The notes under the pieces were generated by a model. The model had not been told where the DNA came from. It searched no databases and was given only the letters and a program-made list of their open reading frames with translations. A stretch of 18,801 nucleotides of DNA from Eubacteriales Family XIII. Incertae Sedis bacterium. Lineage in GTDB: Bacteria; Bacillota; Clostridia; Peptostreptococcales; Anaerovoracaceae. Made by a program: the position numbers and the translations under genes. Below are positions 13,003 through 18,801 of this stretch, in pieces. Each line of letters begins with the position of its first letter. Positions within the stretch are counted from its first letter, which is position 1. The stretch lies in assembly GCA_031272745.1 (NCBI GenBank), contig JAISTF010000174.1, forward strand, positions 1 to 18,801, written 5' to 3'.

Positions 13003-14109
13003 TCACAGAAGCGTCCGCGCCAAGCCGAGCGCGTTCTCAATCCATGCAGCCGCGCCTTCCAGACGGTAGCCCGCGAAATCTGCCCTCACAAGGATATCGC
13101 GGATTTCCCCTTCAGCGATCTCGAGGTCAACGAGGGCGCCGATGTCCGTATCCTTCGCGATTTCCAGGAGCGCATCATGATAGGTCCCGACCGGACCAAA
13201 AGCAGTCGCGTAGCGTATGGGGTCGCCTGCTGCCGCCCGCACGAAGTCCTCGCGGTCTTCGTAGAACAGACTGCGCCCGTTGTCGAACAGCGGGTAGAAC
13301 GCCTCGCCGCCTTCCGTTACCTTGACGGCGATGTTGGAGAGGTGGCGGTCGTCCTGGCGCGTCACGAAATCGAGGACGACCATGCGCACGATGTCGTCCT
13401 TGTACTGCGGCCGGGCGGAAACGAGGTCGGCGTATTCATCGTCCGTCCGGCCATCCCCGACGATCCTCCGGAAATGCACGATGTACTCCTTTGAGAAGTC
13501 ATACAGGAACTCCGAGAAAACGGTGTCCGCGTCCACCTTGACGGCAGGGCAGCACGGGACGCCCATGCGCTGCGCCAACAGGCATACGGCGACCTCGGAT
13601 TCCACGTCGGTGGTCAGGGGGCTGATGCGTTGTTTGTAGATGCCGTACTTCCCGTCGTGCACGCCGTACCGTTTGATATTGTAGCCTTCGGGCGAGTCCA
13701 CGCTGTCCCCGACGAGGTCCGCGTGCTTCGTGAACACCGAGGCAAACACTGCGGTCATCGCATCCTCGTAGCGCTCGTCCTCGGCGCGCGCGAGCCAGAG
13801 CAAATCCTTCGGGTGCATCCCGCGCGTCACGGCGGCGATGCGCATCACATCGTATTCCGACAGGCCGCACCGGTACAGAATCCGTTCGATGTCTCGACGG
13901 TCGCGGCTGACGATGCGCTCCGACAGGAACGCGGCGAACTCCTCCGGCGACCACGCAGCCCGCCCCTTCGTGTACGTCCGCACCACCGTGTTGTAGTCCG
14001 GTTGCGAAAACTGCACGTCGCCATCCGCGCCGATCGCACCGATGACGTCGCTGTTCCATTTCAGGTATCGCATCTCTGCGCCGACACCGTTGTTCTGAAG
14101 CCTTTCCAT
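13003..14109 (-). CDS. HipA/CtkA-like serine/threonine kinase
   Basis: The C-terminal half of this 368-aa protein has the HipA-type kinase signatures: a likely ATP-binding Lys in 'KYGIYKQ' (K159), the catalytic loop 'RQDDRHLSNI' (D254, N259) and a metal-binding 'FDNGRS' (D276). The N-terminal 130 residues are family-specific and of unknown role. No HipB-type HTH antitoxin is next to it, so it is a solitary kinase rather than a classic hipBA module. The ATG at 14107-14109 lacks a good ribosome site and follows a TGATAGACT -10-like sequence by 6 nt, suggesting a leaderless start; the ATG at 14073 ('MRYLKWNSD') is an alternative. The substrate is unknown. Confidence 0.8.
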   Translation of the reverse strand: MERLQNNGVGAEMRYLKWNSDVIGAIGADGDVQFSQPDYNTVVRTYTKGRAAWSPEEFAAFLSERIVSRDRRDIERILYRCGLSEYDVMRIAAVTRGMHPKDLLWLARAEDERYEDAMTAVFASVFTKHADLVGDSVDSPEGYNIKRYGVHDGKYGIYKQRISPLTTDVESEVAVCLLAQRMGVPCCPAVKVDADTVFSEFLYDFSKEYIVHFRRIVGDGRTDDEYADLVSARPQYKDDIVRMVVLDFVTRQDDRHLSNIAVKVTEGGEAFYPLFDNGRSLFYEDREDFVRAAAGDPIRYATAFGPVGTYHDALLEIAKDTDIGALVDLEIAEGEIRDILVRADFAGYRLEGAAAWIENALGLARTLL

Positions 14110-14192
14110 TCTTTCAGTCTATCACGTTTTCTGCCTTCACGCATTGCATGGATAATTCTCGCTTCGCTCGAATCTTCGACTGGAAAAGCTGG

Positions 14193-14214
14193 ATTCTGCG
14201 ACTTCGCGCAGAAT
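14193..14214. repeat. Hairpin repeat ATTCTGCG...CGCAGAAT, copy 1
   Basis: An 8-bp perfect inverted repeat with loop ACTTCG, in the intergenic region between vanY and the HipA-like gene. A second version occurs at 15798-15831. It resembles dispersed 'GTCATTCTGCG' intergenic repeats. Confidence 0.6.
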
Positions 14215-14271
14215 GACAGCGCCGAATACCCTATCTCAAGGGATTGTCAGCAGAACCGTCCCCCCGGCCGG

Positions 14272-15231
14272 TCACTTCACATACTTGACCCAGTATTCCT
14301 CGAACGAGGCGATGCCTTCGTCGTGCATCCGCGCGGCGGCTTCGGTGCCGATGTAGCGCAGGTGCCAGGGCTCGTATTTGTAGAGGGTGACGTCCGAGTT
14401 TTCGGGGGTATAACGCACGATGTAGCCGTACTCGTGCGCGTGGGCGGCGACCCACCGGCCCTCCGCCGTGTCGCCGAAGGCGTCGGTGATCGTGTTCATG
14501 TCGCAGGTCAGGCCGGTCTGGTGCTCGCTGTAGCCGGGCCGCGCGCTGTACGTGTCGGCCGCCTCGGCGCCGTCGGCCGCGGAATACTGGTTGTACAAGC
14601 TCACCTGCACGCCGTAGCCGCGGTAGCCGGACTGCGCCCAAAGGTTGAGCCCCTCGGCCGCGGCCGCGTCGATCATCGCCTGGAGATGCTCCGCCGCCTC
14701 CTGCCGCAGCTGCGTCGCGCCGATCGTCACGAGGTCGGCCGGCACGTAGTCGTCCGGCAGATAGTAGTGCTTGTTCACCAATAACAATTCGCTGTTCGGG
14801 TCGGGTACGGCTTGCGTGTCTGTGTATGGGGCCTTGTCGAGATCGCATCCGACCATCCACCAGACTTCGTCCTCGGTGAGGTCGGGGCGCGCCTGCGCAA
14901 AGGCGTCGTAGCGCGCGGCAAGGGCGGGGTCGTAGTACGAGGGATAGGCGGGCTCTGGATCGGCGGCGTCATCCCCGGCGTCGGACGCGGCGCCGGATTT
15001 GCCGGAGTCTGCCGAAGCAAGTGAGGACGCGGCGGGGCCGTCGGCGGATGCGGCGGTCTCGCCGGATGCCACGGCACCATCCGTCAGCGAAGAGCCGACC
15101 GCTTCGCTGCCGCCCCTTCCCAAAAAGAAAAACAAATACACAAACGCCAGCACCACCAGCGCCGTGAGCACGACGATCGCAATGCCGCGGTTCCTGTTTC
15201 TCCTCCTCTTTGGCGTCAAGGGTGCGGACAT
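14272..15231 (-). CDS. D-alanyl-D-alanine carboxypeptidase, VanY/M15B family
   Basis: This 319-aa, zinc-dependent peptidase trims the terminal D-Ala of peptidoglycan stem peptides. It has one N-terminal membrane anchor (about 17-37), then a low-complexity Ala/Ser/Asp/Gly spacer (40-92) and an extracellular M15 domain. Zinc ligands are H237 and D244 in 'YSEHQTGLTCDM' and H290 in 'YEPWHLRYIG'; E287 is the catalytic base, and 'SGYRGYGVQ' is the substrate-binding signature. The ATG at 15229-15231 has no Shine-Dalgarno; TGATACAAT, an extended -10, ends 6 nt before it, so the mRNA may be leaderless. It is divergent from ilvN. No vanHAX or two-component genes are near, so a housekeeping role is likelier than glycopeptide resistance. 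Confidence 0.92.
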   Translation of the reverse strand: MSAPLTPKRRRNRNRGIAIVVLTALVVLAFVYLFFFLGRGGSEAVGSSLTDGAVASGETAASADGPAASSLASADSGKSGAASDAGDDAADPEPAYPSYYDPALAARYDAFAQARPDLTEDEVWWMVGCDLDKAPYTDTQAVPDPNSELLLVNKHYYLPDDYVPADLVTIGATQLRQEAAEHLQAMIDAAAAEGLNLWAQSGYRGYGVQVSLYNQYSAADGAEAADTYSARPGYSEHQTGLTCDMNTITDAFGDTAEGRWVAAHAHEYGYIVRYTPENSDVTLYKYEPWHLRYIGTEAAARMHDEGIASFEEYWVKYVK

Positions 15232-15235
15232 ATCG

Positions 15236-15246
15236 TTATTGTATCA
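15236..15246 (-). promoter_or_regulatory. Extended -10 of vanY and 11-bp repeat copy 1
   Basis: On the minus strand TGATACAAT (15238-15246) is an extended -10. The same 11-bp TTATTGTATCA recurs at 15272-15282, 36 bp away, in the divergent vanY/ilvN region, so it could also be a regulator-binding repeat. Confidence 0.4.
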
Positions 15247-15304
15247 TGGGCGGGAGCGTGATAAGATGACATTATTGTATCAAACGAAACGGAGGGCAAA
15301 CATC

Positions 15305-15781
15305 ATGAAGCATACGATCGGGGTTTTGATGGAGAACAAGCCGGGGGTGCTGTCGCGCATCTCGACGCTGCTCGCGCGGCGGAGCTTCAACATCGACAGC
15401 ATCACGGCGGGGACGACGCGGCAGCCGGAAGTGACGCGCATGACGGTCGTCGTCGAGGGCGACGAGTATGTGGCCGACAACGCGGCGGCGGAGATCGCGA
15501 AGCTCGAGGACGTGCTGTCCATCGAGCGGATGACGCCGGGCGAGAGTACGAGCCGCGAGATCATGCTCATCAAGCTGCGCGTCGAGGGCAAGGACCGCAG
15601 CGGCATCATCGATCTCGCGAAAGTGATGGACGCGCGCATCGTGGACGTGACGGAGACGACGATCGTACTCGAGCACGCGGACCGGCCGGACAAGATCGAC
15701 GTGCTCGTGAACCTGCTGTCGACGTACGAAATCCTCGATATGGCCCGCGGCGGCGCCATCGCGCTGCGGACCGGGGAGTGA
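15305..15781 (+). CDS. ilvN: Acetolactate synthase small (regulatory) subunit
   Basis: At 158 aa this is the normal length for IlvN/IlvH. The N-terminal ACT domain (1-75) contains 'LMENKPGVLSRISTLLARRS' with N11, G14 and N29, which form the valine-binding site in IlvH. The C-terminal domain (85-155) contains 'VEGKDRSGIIDLAKVMDARI'. It activates the catalytic subunit IlvB and confers feedback inhibition by valine. The ATG has GGAGGG 8 nt upstream. It is the only plus-strand protein gene and stands alone: no ilvB, ilvC or leu genes adjoin, and pyrE is convergent. No T-box leader fits in the 70-nt upstream gap. Confidence 0.95.
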   Translation: MKHTIGVLMENKPGVLSRISTLLARRSFNIDSITAGTTRQPEVTRMTVVVEGDEYVADNAAAEIAKLEDVLSIERMTPGESTSREIMLIKLRVEGKDRSGIIDLAKVMDARIVDVTETTIVLEHADRPDKIDVLVNLLSTYEILDMARGGAIALRTGE

Positions 15782-15797
15782 GAAGGACCCCTTTGTC

Positions 15798-15856
15798 ATT
15801 CTGCGCGGAGCCGAAGGCGTAGTCGCAGAATCTGTAGGGGCGGCATTCTGCCGCCC
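15798..15856. repeat. Intergenic hairpin element between ilvN and pyrE, copy 2
   Basis: ATTCTGCG (15798-15805) pairs with CGCAGAAT (15824-15831). A second hairpin, GGGCGGCA-TTC-TGCCGCCC, follows at about 15838-15856. The latter shares TGTAGGGGCGGC with the 27-bp repeats at 7562-7642. It lies between convergent genes and may slow transcription both ways, but there is no T-run. Confidence 0.6.
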
Positions 15857-15863
15857 GCACAGC

Positions 15864-16580
15864 TTACTCCGCTTTGTATTCGAGTAGATAGCGTTCGATT
15901 GCGGCGACCTCGGCGGGGGTCGCCAGTTTGTCGGCTTTCAGCGCGGCGACGATGTCGTCGATGTCGACGATCGAGAAGACGGGGAAGCCGTGCTCGTATT
16001 GCGCCTGGGCGACGGCCGAGAGTTTGTCCGTGCCGCGCTCGCGGCGGTCGACCGCGATGACGCAGCCGAGGATGCGGGCCTCGGGGGCTTCGCGGCGGAG
16101 CACGTCGAGCGTTTCGCGCAGCGCCGTGCCGGCCGTCATCACGTCATCGATGATGAGGATGCCCTGGCCGGGTTGCGGCTTCATGCCGACGAGCCTACCG
16201 CCTTCGCCGTGGTCCTTGGCCTCCTTGCGGTTGAAGCAGTAGCCGACCTCTTCGTCGGACACGCACGAGAACGCGATCGCCACGGCGGCCGCGAGGGGGA
16301 TGCCCTTGTAGGCCGCGCCGTAGATGATGTCCGGCGCCTGCGGCAGGATGCCGAGCTCGATTTTTTCGTGAATCGCCTTCGCGTAGAAGCAGCCGAGGCG
16401 GGAGAGCTTCGGGCCCGTGTTGAACGCGCCCGTGTTCACCATGTACGGCGATTGGCGTCCGCTCTTCAGCGTGTAGTCGCCGAAGGTCAGCGCCCCGCTG
16501 TCCAAGAGGAAGGGGACGAATTTGCTCTTGTAGCTCTTGAAGTCTGCTTCTTTCCCTGTGTGTTTTTGTTGTTCGCTCAT
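15864..16580 (-). CDS. pyrE: Orotate phosphoribosyltransferase
   Basis: This 238-aa enzyme converts orotate and PRPP to OMP, the fifth step of UMP synthesis. The PRPP motif 'ILIIDDVMTAGTA' is at 141-153, the mobile catalytic loop 'NRKEAKDHGEGG' at 117-128, and 'YTLKSGRQSPYMVN' is the orotate/dimer region. It is slightly longer than the ~210-aa bacterial type because of N-terminal and loop extensions, as in several clostridial PyrE proteins. The ATG at 16578-16580 has AAGGA 8 nt upstream. It is the last gene of pyrF-pyrK-pyrD-pyrE, 37 nt after pyrD. Confidence 0.96.
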   Translation of the reverse strand: MSEQQKHTGKEADFKSYKSKFVPFLLDSGALTFGDYTLKSGRQSPYMVNTGAFNTGPKLSRLGCFYAKAIHEKIELGILPQAPDIIYGAAYKGIPLAAAVAIAFSCVSDEEVGYCFNRKEAKDHGEGGRLVGMKPQPGQGILIIDDVMTAGTALRETLDVLRREAPEARILGCVIAVDRRERGTDKLSAVAQAQYEHGFPVFSIVDIDDIVAALKADKLATPAEVAAIERYLLEYKAE

Positions 16581-16617
16581 TTCGTCATTCCTTGTGCATC
16601 ATGCCTTACGACGTTTT

Positions 16618-17511
16618 TTATACCCCGTTTGCGCGGTTGTCAAACAAGATTGTTTCGAGCTCGCGCGCGATGCGGGGCGGGGCGGCGGGGTCGAGGAGCG
16701 CGGCGGTGCCCACGGCGACGGCGTCCGCGCCCGCGAGCAGGAACTCGTAGGCATCCGCGCCCGTCATGACGCCGCCCATGCCGATGATGGGGATGGACGG
16801 CAGCGCCTTCCGCACCTCGTAGACCATGCGGATGGCGACGGGGTGGATGGCGGGGCCCGAGAGGCCGCCGGTGCCGTTCGCGAGGACGGGCTCGCCGGTC
16901 TTCAGATCGATGCGCATGCCGATGAGCGTGTTGATGAGGGAGAGTCCGTCCGCGCCCGCGTCACAGACGGCCTTCGCGATGTCCGTGATGCTCGTGACGT
17001 TCGGGGAGAGCTTCACGAGGACGGGCTTGCGGCCGCTGCGCTTTTTGACTTCCCGTACGAGGGCCGCCGCCGTGCGGGGGTCCGTGCCGAAGGCGATGCC
17101 GCCTTCCTTCACGTTCGGGCAGGAGATGTTGAGTTCGAGCAGATCGACGTCCGAGTCCGCGAGACCCTCCGCGACGGCGCAGTATTCCTCTGTGGTGTGA
17201 CCGACGACGTTGGCCATGACGGTCGCGCCCGCGTCCTTCAGTGGTTTCAGGTCATGCGAGAGGTAGCCCTTGAGGCCGCGGTTGGCGAGGCCGATCGCAT
17301 TGAGCATGCCGCCGGGCGTCTCGGCGACCTTCGGCGTTTCGTTGCCGGCCCACGGCTCAGGCGACACGCCCTTCGTCGTGATGCAGCCGATTTCGGCGGG
17401 GTCGTAGTAGCGGCTGCTCTCGCGGAAATTGTATGTGCCCGAGGCGGCCGCAATGCGGTTTTTCCACGGCACCCCGCAGATGTCGACGCCGACGTCGAAT
17501 TGTTTTTTCAT
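16618..17511 (-). CDS. pyrD: Dihydroorotate dehydrogenase B, catalytic subunit
   Basis: This 297-aa class 1B enzyme oxidises dihydroorotate to orotate using FMN and passes electrons to PyrK. The catalytic Cys is C131 in 'ELNISCPNVKEGG', 'ASGTYNF' is the FMN-binding start, and 'IPIIGMGGV' with 'ADAVAVGTA' form the phosphate-binding end. The cysteine base and adjacent pyrK together establish the NAD-linked 1B type. A GGGGGAG ribosome site precedes the ATG. It lies 34 nt after pyrK and 37 nt before pyrE. Confidence 0.97.
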   Translation of the reverse strand: MKKQFDVGVDICGVPWKNRIAAASGTYNFRESSRYYDPAEIGCITTKGVSPEPWAGNETPKVAETPGGMLNAIGLANRGLKGYLSHDLKPLKDAGATVMANVVGHTTEEYCAVAEGLADSDVDLLELNISCPNVKEGGIAFGTDPRTAAALVREVKKRSGRKPVLVKLSPNVTSITDIAKAVCDAGADGLSLINTLIGMRIDLKTGEPVLANGTGGLSGPAIHPVAIRMVYEVRKALPSIPIIGMGGVMTGADAYEFLLAGADAVAVGTAALLDPAAPPRIARELETILFDNRANGV

Positions 17512-17545
17512 ACCGCGCTCCCCCTATTGTTTCCTGCTATGCTTG

Positions 17546-18556
17546 TCACCAAACGACCTCCTCCCCCCAGAACACCGGCCCGTGCGCGCAGACCTTTTTG
17601 CGCACCGTGCCGTCCGGCGTCTGCGGCTTCGGGCCCTCGGTCGGCAAGTGCGGCACTGCGCGCATCCGGCAGGTGCAGGCCGCGCACGCGCCGTAACCGC
17701 AACCCATGCGTTCTTCGAGGCTCGTGCGCAGGGGGATGCCGCGCGCGGCGCACCACGCGGCGGCGGCGGCCAGCATCGGCCGCGGCCCGCAAGCGAGGGC
17801 AAGGATGTCGCTGCCGACATTCCCCTCGGCCGCTGAACCATCCGACGAGCCAGAGTGCCGGGCGTCCGCAGATTCACCCGCAGGTTCGCCCCCCGCTTCC
17901 GTCGGCTCGTTGCTCGTCAGGTCAGCACAGCGGGCGTTCAGCAAGTCGACGACGTTGCCGTGGAAGGGGGCCGCGCCCGCCGTGTCCGACGAGGCGTGAA
18001 CTTGGTCGCAAACCGCTTCGAACTCCGCGAGGTACCACGGCTCCGCACGGAAGCCGAGGAAGGCGTCGATCCGTGGAGCGGCGCCGCCGGCAGAGTCGCC
18101 ACCGCCGCCCGCCTGCCCGCGCAACCACTTCGCCGCGAAGCGCAGCGGCGGGATGCCCACGCCGCCGCCGATGAGCAACACCCTGCGCGGGAGCACAAAG
18201 CCGTGATAGTCAAAGAAGCCGATCCCGAGCGGCCCGAGCGCGTCCACTGTTTCGCCCGCGCGCATGGCCGCAAGCGCTGCGGTGCCCGCACCGACGACCG
18301 CATACGTCAGCGTCACCGTACCCGCATCCGCGTCCGTCGCTGCGCCCGCCGACGGATCCGTCGCCGCACCCTCATCCGCATCCGCGCCCGCGATGCTGAT
18401 CGGCCGCGGAAGCAGCATCGCCCCGCCCGGCAAATACAGATTCACAAACTGTCCCGGCGTCGCGCCCGCCGCCATCTCCGGCGCCGCTATCCGCATCTCG
18501 AAGACACCGTCCGCGACGCACGCGTTGCTTACGATTGCGTACGATTCCTTCCGCAT
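17546..18556 (-). CDS. pyrK: Dihydroorotate dehydrogenase B, electron transfer subunit
   Basis: At 336 aa this is well above the usual ~255-265 aa of PyrK. It carries FAD 'RPISIA' (51-56) and NAD-binding 'GGGVGIPPL', and [2Fe-2S] ligands C286, C291, C294 in 'MGCGYGACAAC' plus C323 in 'KKVCAHGPVF'. The excess length comes from Ala/Asp/Gly/Ser-rich inserts at about 58-78 and 211-248 and a Gly-rich turn near 147-161. Core motifs are intact, so function is probably kept. The ATG at 18554-18556 aligns with known PyrK starts and has GGTGAAG upstream; a GTG at 18566-18568 that overlaps the pyrF stop (GTGA) would add four residues. Confidence 0.93.
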   Translation of the reverse strand: MRKESYAIVSNACVADGVFEMRIAAPEMAAGATPGQFVNLYLPGGAMLLPRPISIAGADADEGAATDPSAGAATDADAGTVTLTYAVVGAGTAALAAMRAGETVDALGPLGIGFFDYHGFVLPRRVLLIGGGVGIPPLRFAAKWLRGQAGGGGDSAGGAAPRIDAFLGFRAEPWYLAEFEAVCDQVHASSDTAGAAPFHGNVVDLLNARCADLTSNEPTEAGGEPAGESADARHSGSSDGSAAEGNVGSDILALACGPRPMLAAAAAWCAARGIPLRTSLEERMGCGYGACAACTCRMRAVPHLPTEGPKPQTPDGTVRKKVCAHGPVFWGEEVVW

Positions 18557-18564
18557 CGATCGCT

Positions 18565-18801
18565 TCACCGCCCCAACGCCGCAGCGATTTCGTCGCGCAT
18601 CTTGATTGCGGCTTCGCGCGCGCAGCGGCCGATGTGGCCGGCACCTTTGCCTTCCTTTTGCCAGGCGGCGATGATGCCGCGCGAGGAGTTCACGAGGCAG
18701 CCGCGGCCGTCCTTGTCAAAGAACCGCGCCACGTCCGCCGCGGTCGCGCCCTGCGCGCCGTAGCCCGGCACGAGGAAAAACGTATGCGGCATGAGCGCAC
18801 G
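18565..18801 (-). CDS. pyrF: Orotidine 5'-phosphate decarboxylase, C-terminal part
   Basis: The last 78 residues run off the right edge (reading R-A-L-M-P-H-T...). 'FLVPGYGAQGATAADV' and 'GCLVNSSRGIIAAWQ' are the phosphate-binding signatures of type 2 OMP decarboxylase, which makes UMP from OMP. The real start is outside the window. It heads the visible pyr gene string, ending 8 nt before the pyrK ATG. Confidence 0.92.
   Translation of the reverse strand, partial: RALMPHTFFLVPGYGAQGATAADVARFFDKDGRGCLVNSSRGIIAAWQKEGKGAGHIGRCAREAAIKMRDEIAAALGR

Noticed and set aside
11306..13069. Long plus-strand open frame opposite the Amt-PII fusion
   Set aside because: Same antisense low-complexity character; the minus-strand Amt-PII frame has all family motifs and an RBS.
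14272..15231. Vancomycin resistance locus
   Set aside because: VanY-type motifs alone are common in housekeeping carboxypeptidases; no vanH/A/X or VanRS genes are present.
15232..15304. T-box or riboswitch before ilvN
   Set aside because: Only about 70 nt are available and no T-box motif or aptamer-like fold was recognised.
15838..15856. Intrinsic terminator for ilvN or pyrE
   Set aside because: A perfect hairpin exists, but no T-run follows on either strand; kept as an intergenic repeat instead.
16537..18174. Long plus-strand open frame opposite pyrD and pyrK
   Set aside because: Antisense to pyrD/pyrK, with no recognisable domain and Arg-rich composition.

Overview
The window looks like a chromosomal segment of a high-GC Bacillota (Clostridia-like) bacterium. 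The evidence is a clear CodY, a class 1B dihydroorotate dehydrogenase (PyrD + PyrK), an OMP decarboxylase with the type 2 'LVPGYGAQG' signature, good Shine-Dalgarno sites (AAAGGAGG, AGGAGG) and sigma-A-like promoters. Genus cannot be told from the sequence. Almost everything is read from the minus strand; only ilvN is on the plus strand.

Layout, left to right. (1) 1-199: the start of a truncated minus-strand ORF preceded by four 23-bp iteron-like repeats, then a stray copy of the 3' part of tRNA-Lys. (2) 200-846: a DUF433/DUF5615 (VapC-like) toxin-antitoxin pair lying exactly between that stray copy and the intact tRNA-Lys gene, like a miniature or decayed tRNA-integrated island. (3) 847-1958: ten tRNA genes (transcription order Asn, Val, Asp, Thr, Tyr, Gly-GCC, Gly-TCC, Arg, Gln, Lys). 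Their promoter lies inside the 3' end of the preceding protein gene. (4) 1949-9087: a tightly packed run codY - yigZ - mnmA - larE - moxR - DUF58 - DUF4129. The mnmA/larE, larE/moxR and DUF58/DUF4129 junctions are 4-nt ATGA overlaps. (5) 9184-9297: an orphan promoter and intrinsic terminator that could make a small RNA of about 77 nt upstream of codY. (6) 9363-12865: a nitrogen locus with an ammonium transporter fused to a PII domain, a second ammonium transporter and a free PII protein. It has a strong promoter and a 14/15 match to the CodY box. (7) 13003-15231: a solitary HipA/CtkA-like kinase and a membrane-anchored VanY-type carboxypeptidase. (8) 15305-15781: an orphan ilvN on the plus strand. 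(9) 15864-18801: pyrimidine genes pyrF (partial) - pyrK - pyrD - pyrE.

How the parts may work together. CodY senses GTP and/or branched-chain amino acids. It is encoded next to the ammonium/PII locus and probably regulates it through the box at 12970-12984. IlvN (branched-chain amino acid synthesis control) and pyr genes (nucleotide supply) are in the same neighbourhood, so the window leans towards nitrogen and nucleotide homeostasis. The mnmA-larE-moxR-DUF58-DUF4129 string couples two PP-loop sulfur-transfer enzymes to a MoxR chaperone/membrane module; the reason is not evident.

The most unusual items are the tRNA-Lys-bounded toxin-antitoxin mini-island, the Amt-PII fusion with a predicted CodY site, the candidate small RNA before codY, and the coding/promoter/tRNA overlap at 1949-2019. 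No CRISPR array, rRNA or complete insertion sequence was seen.
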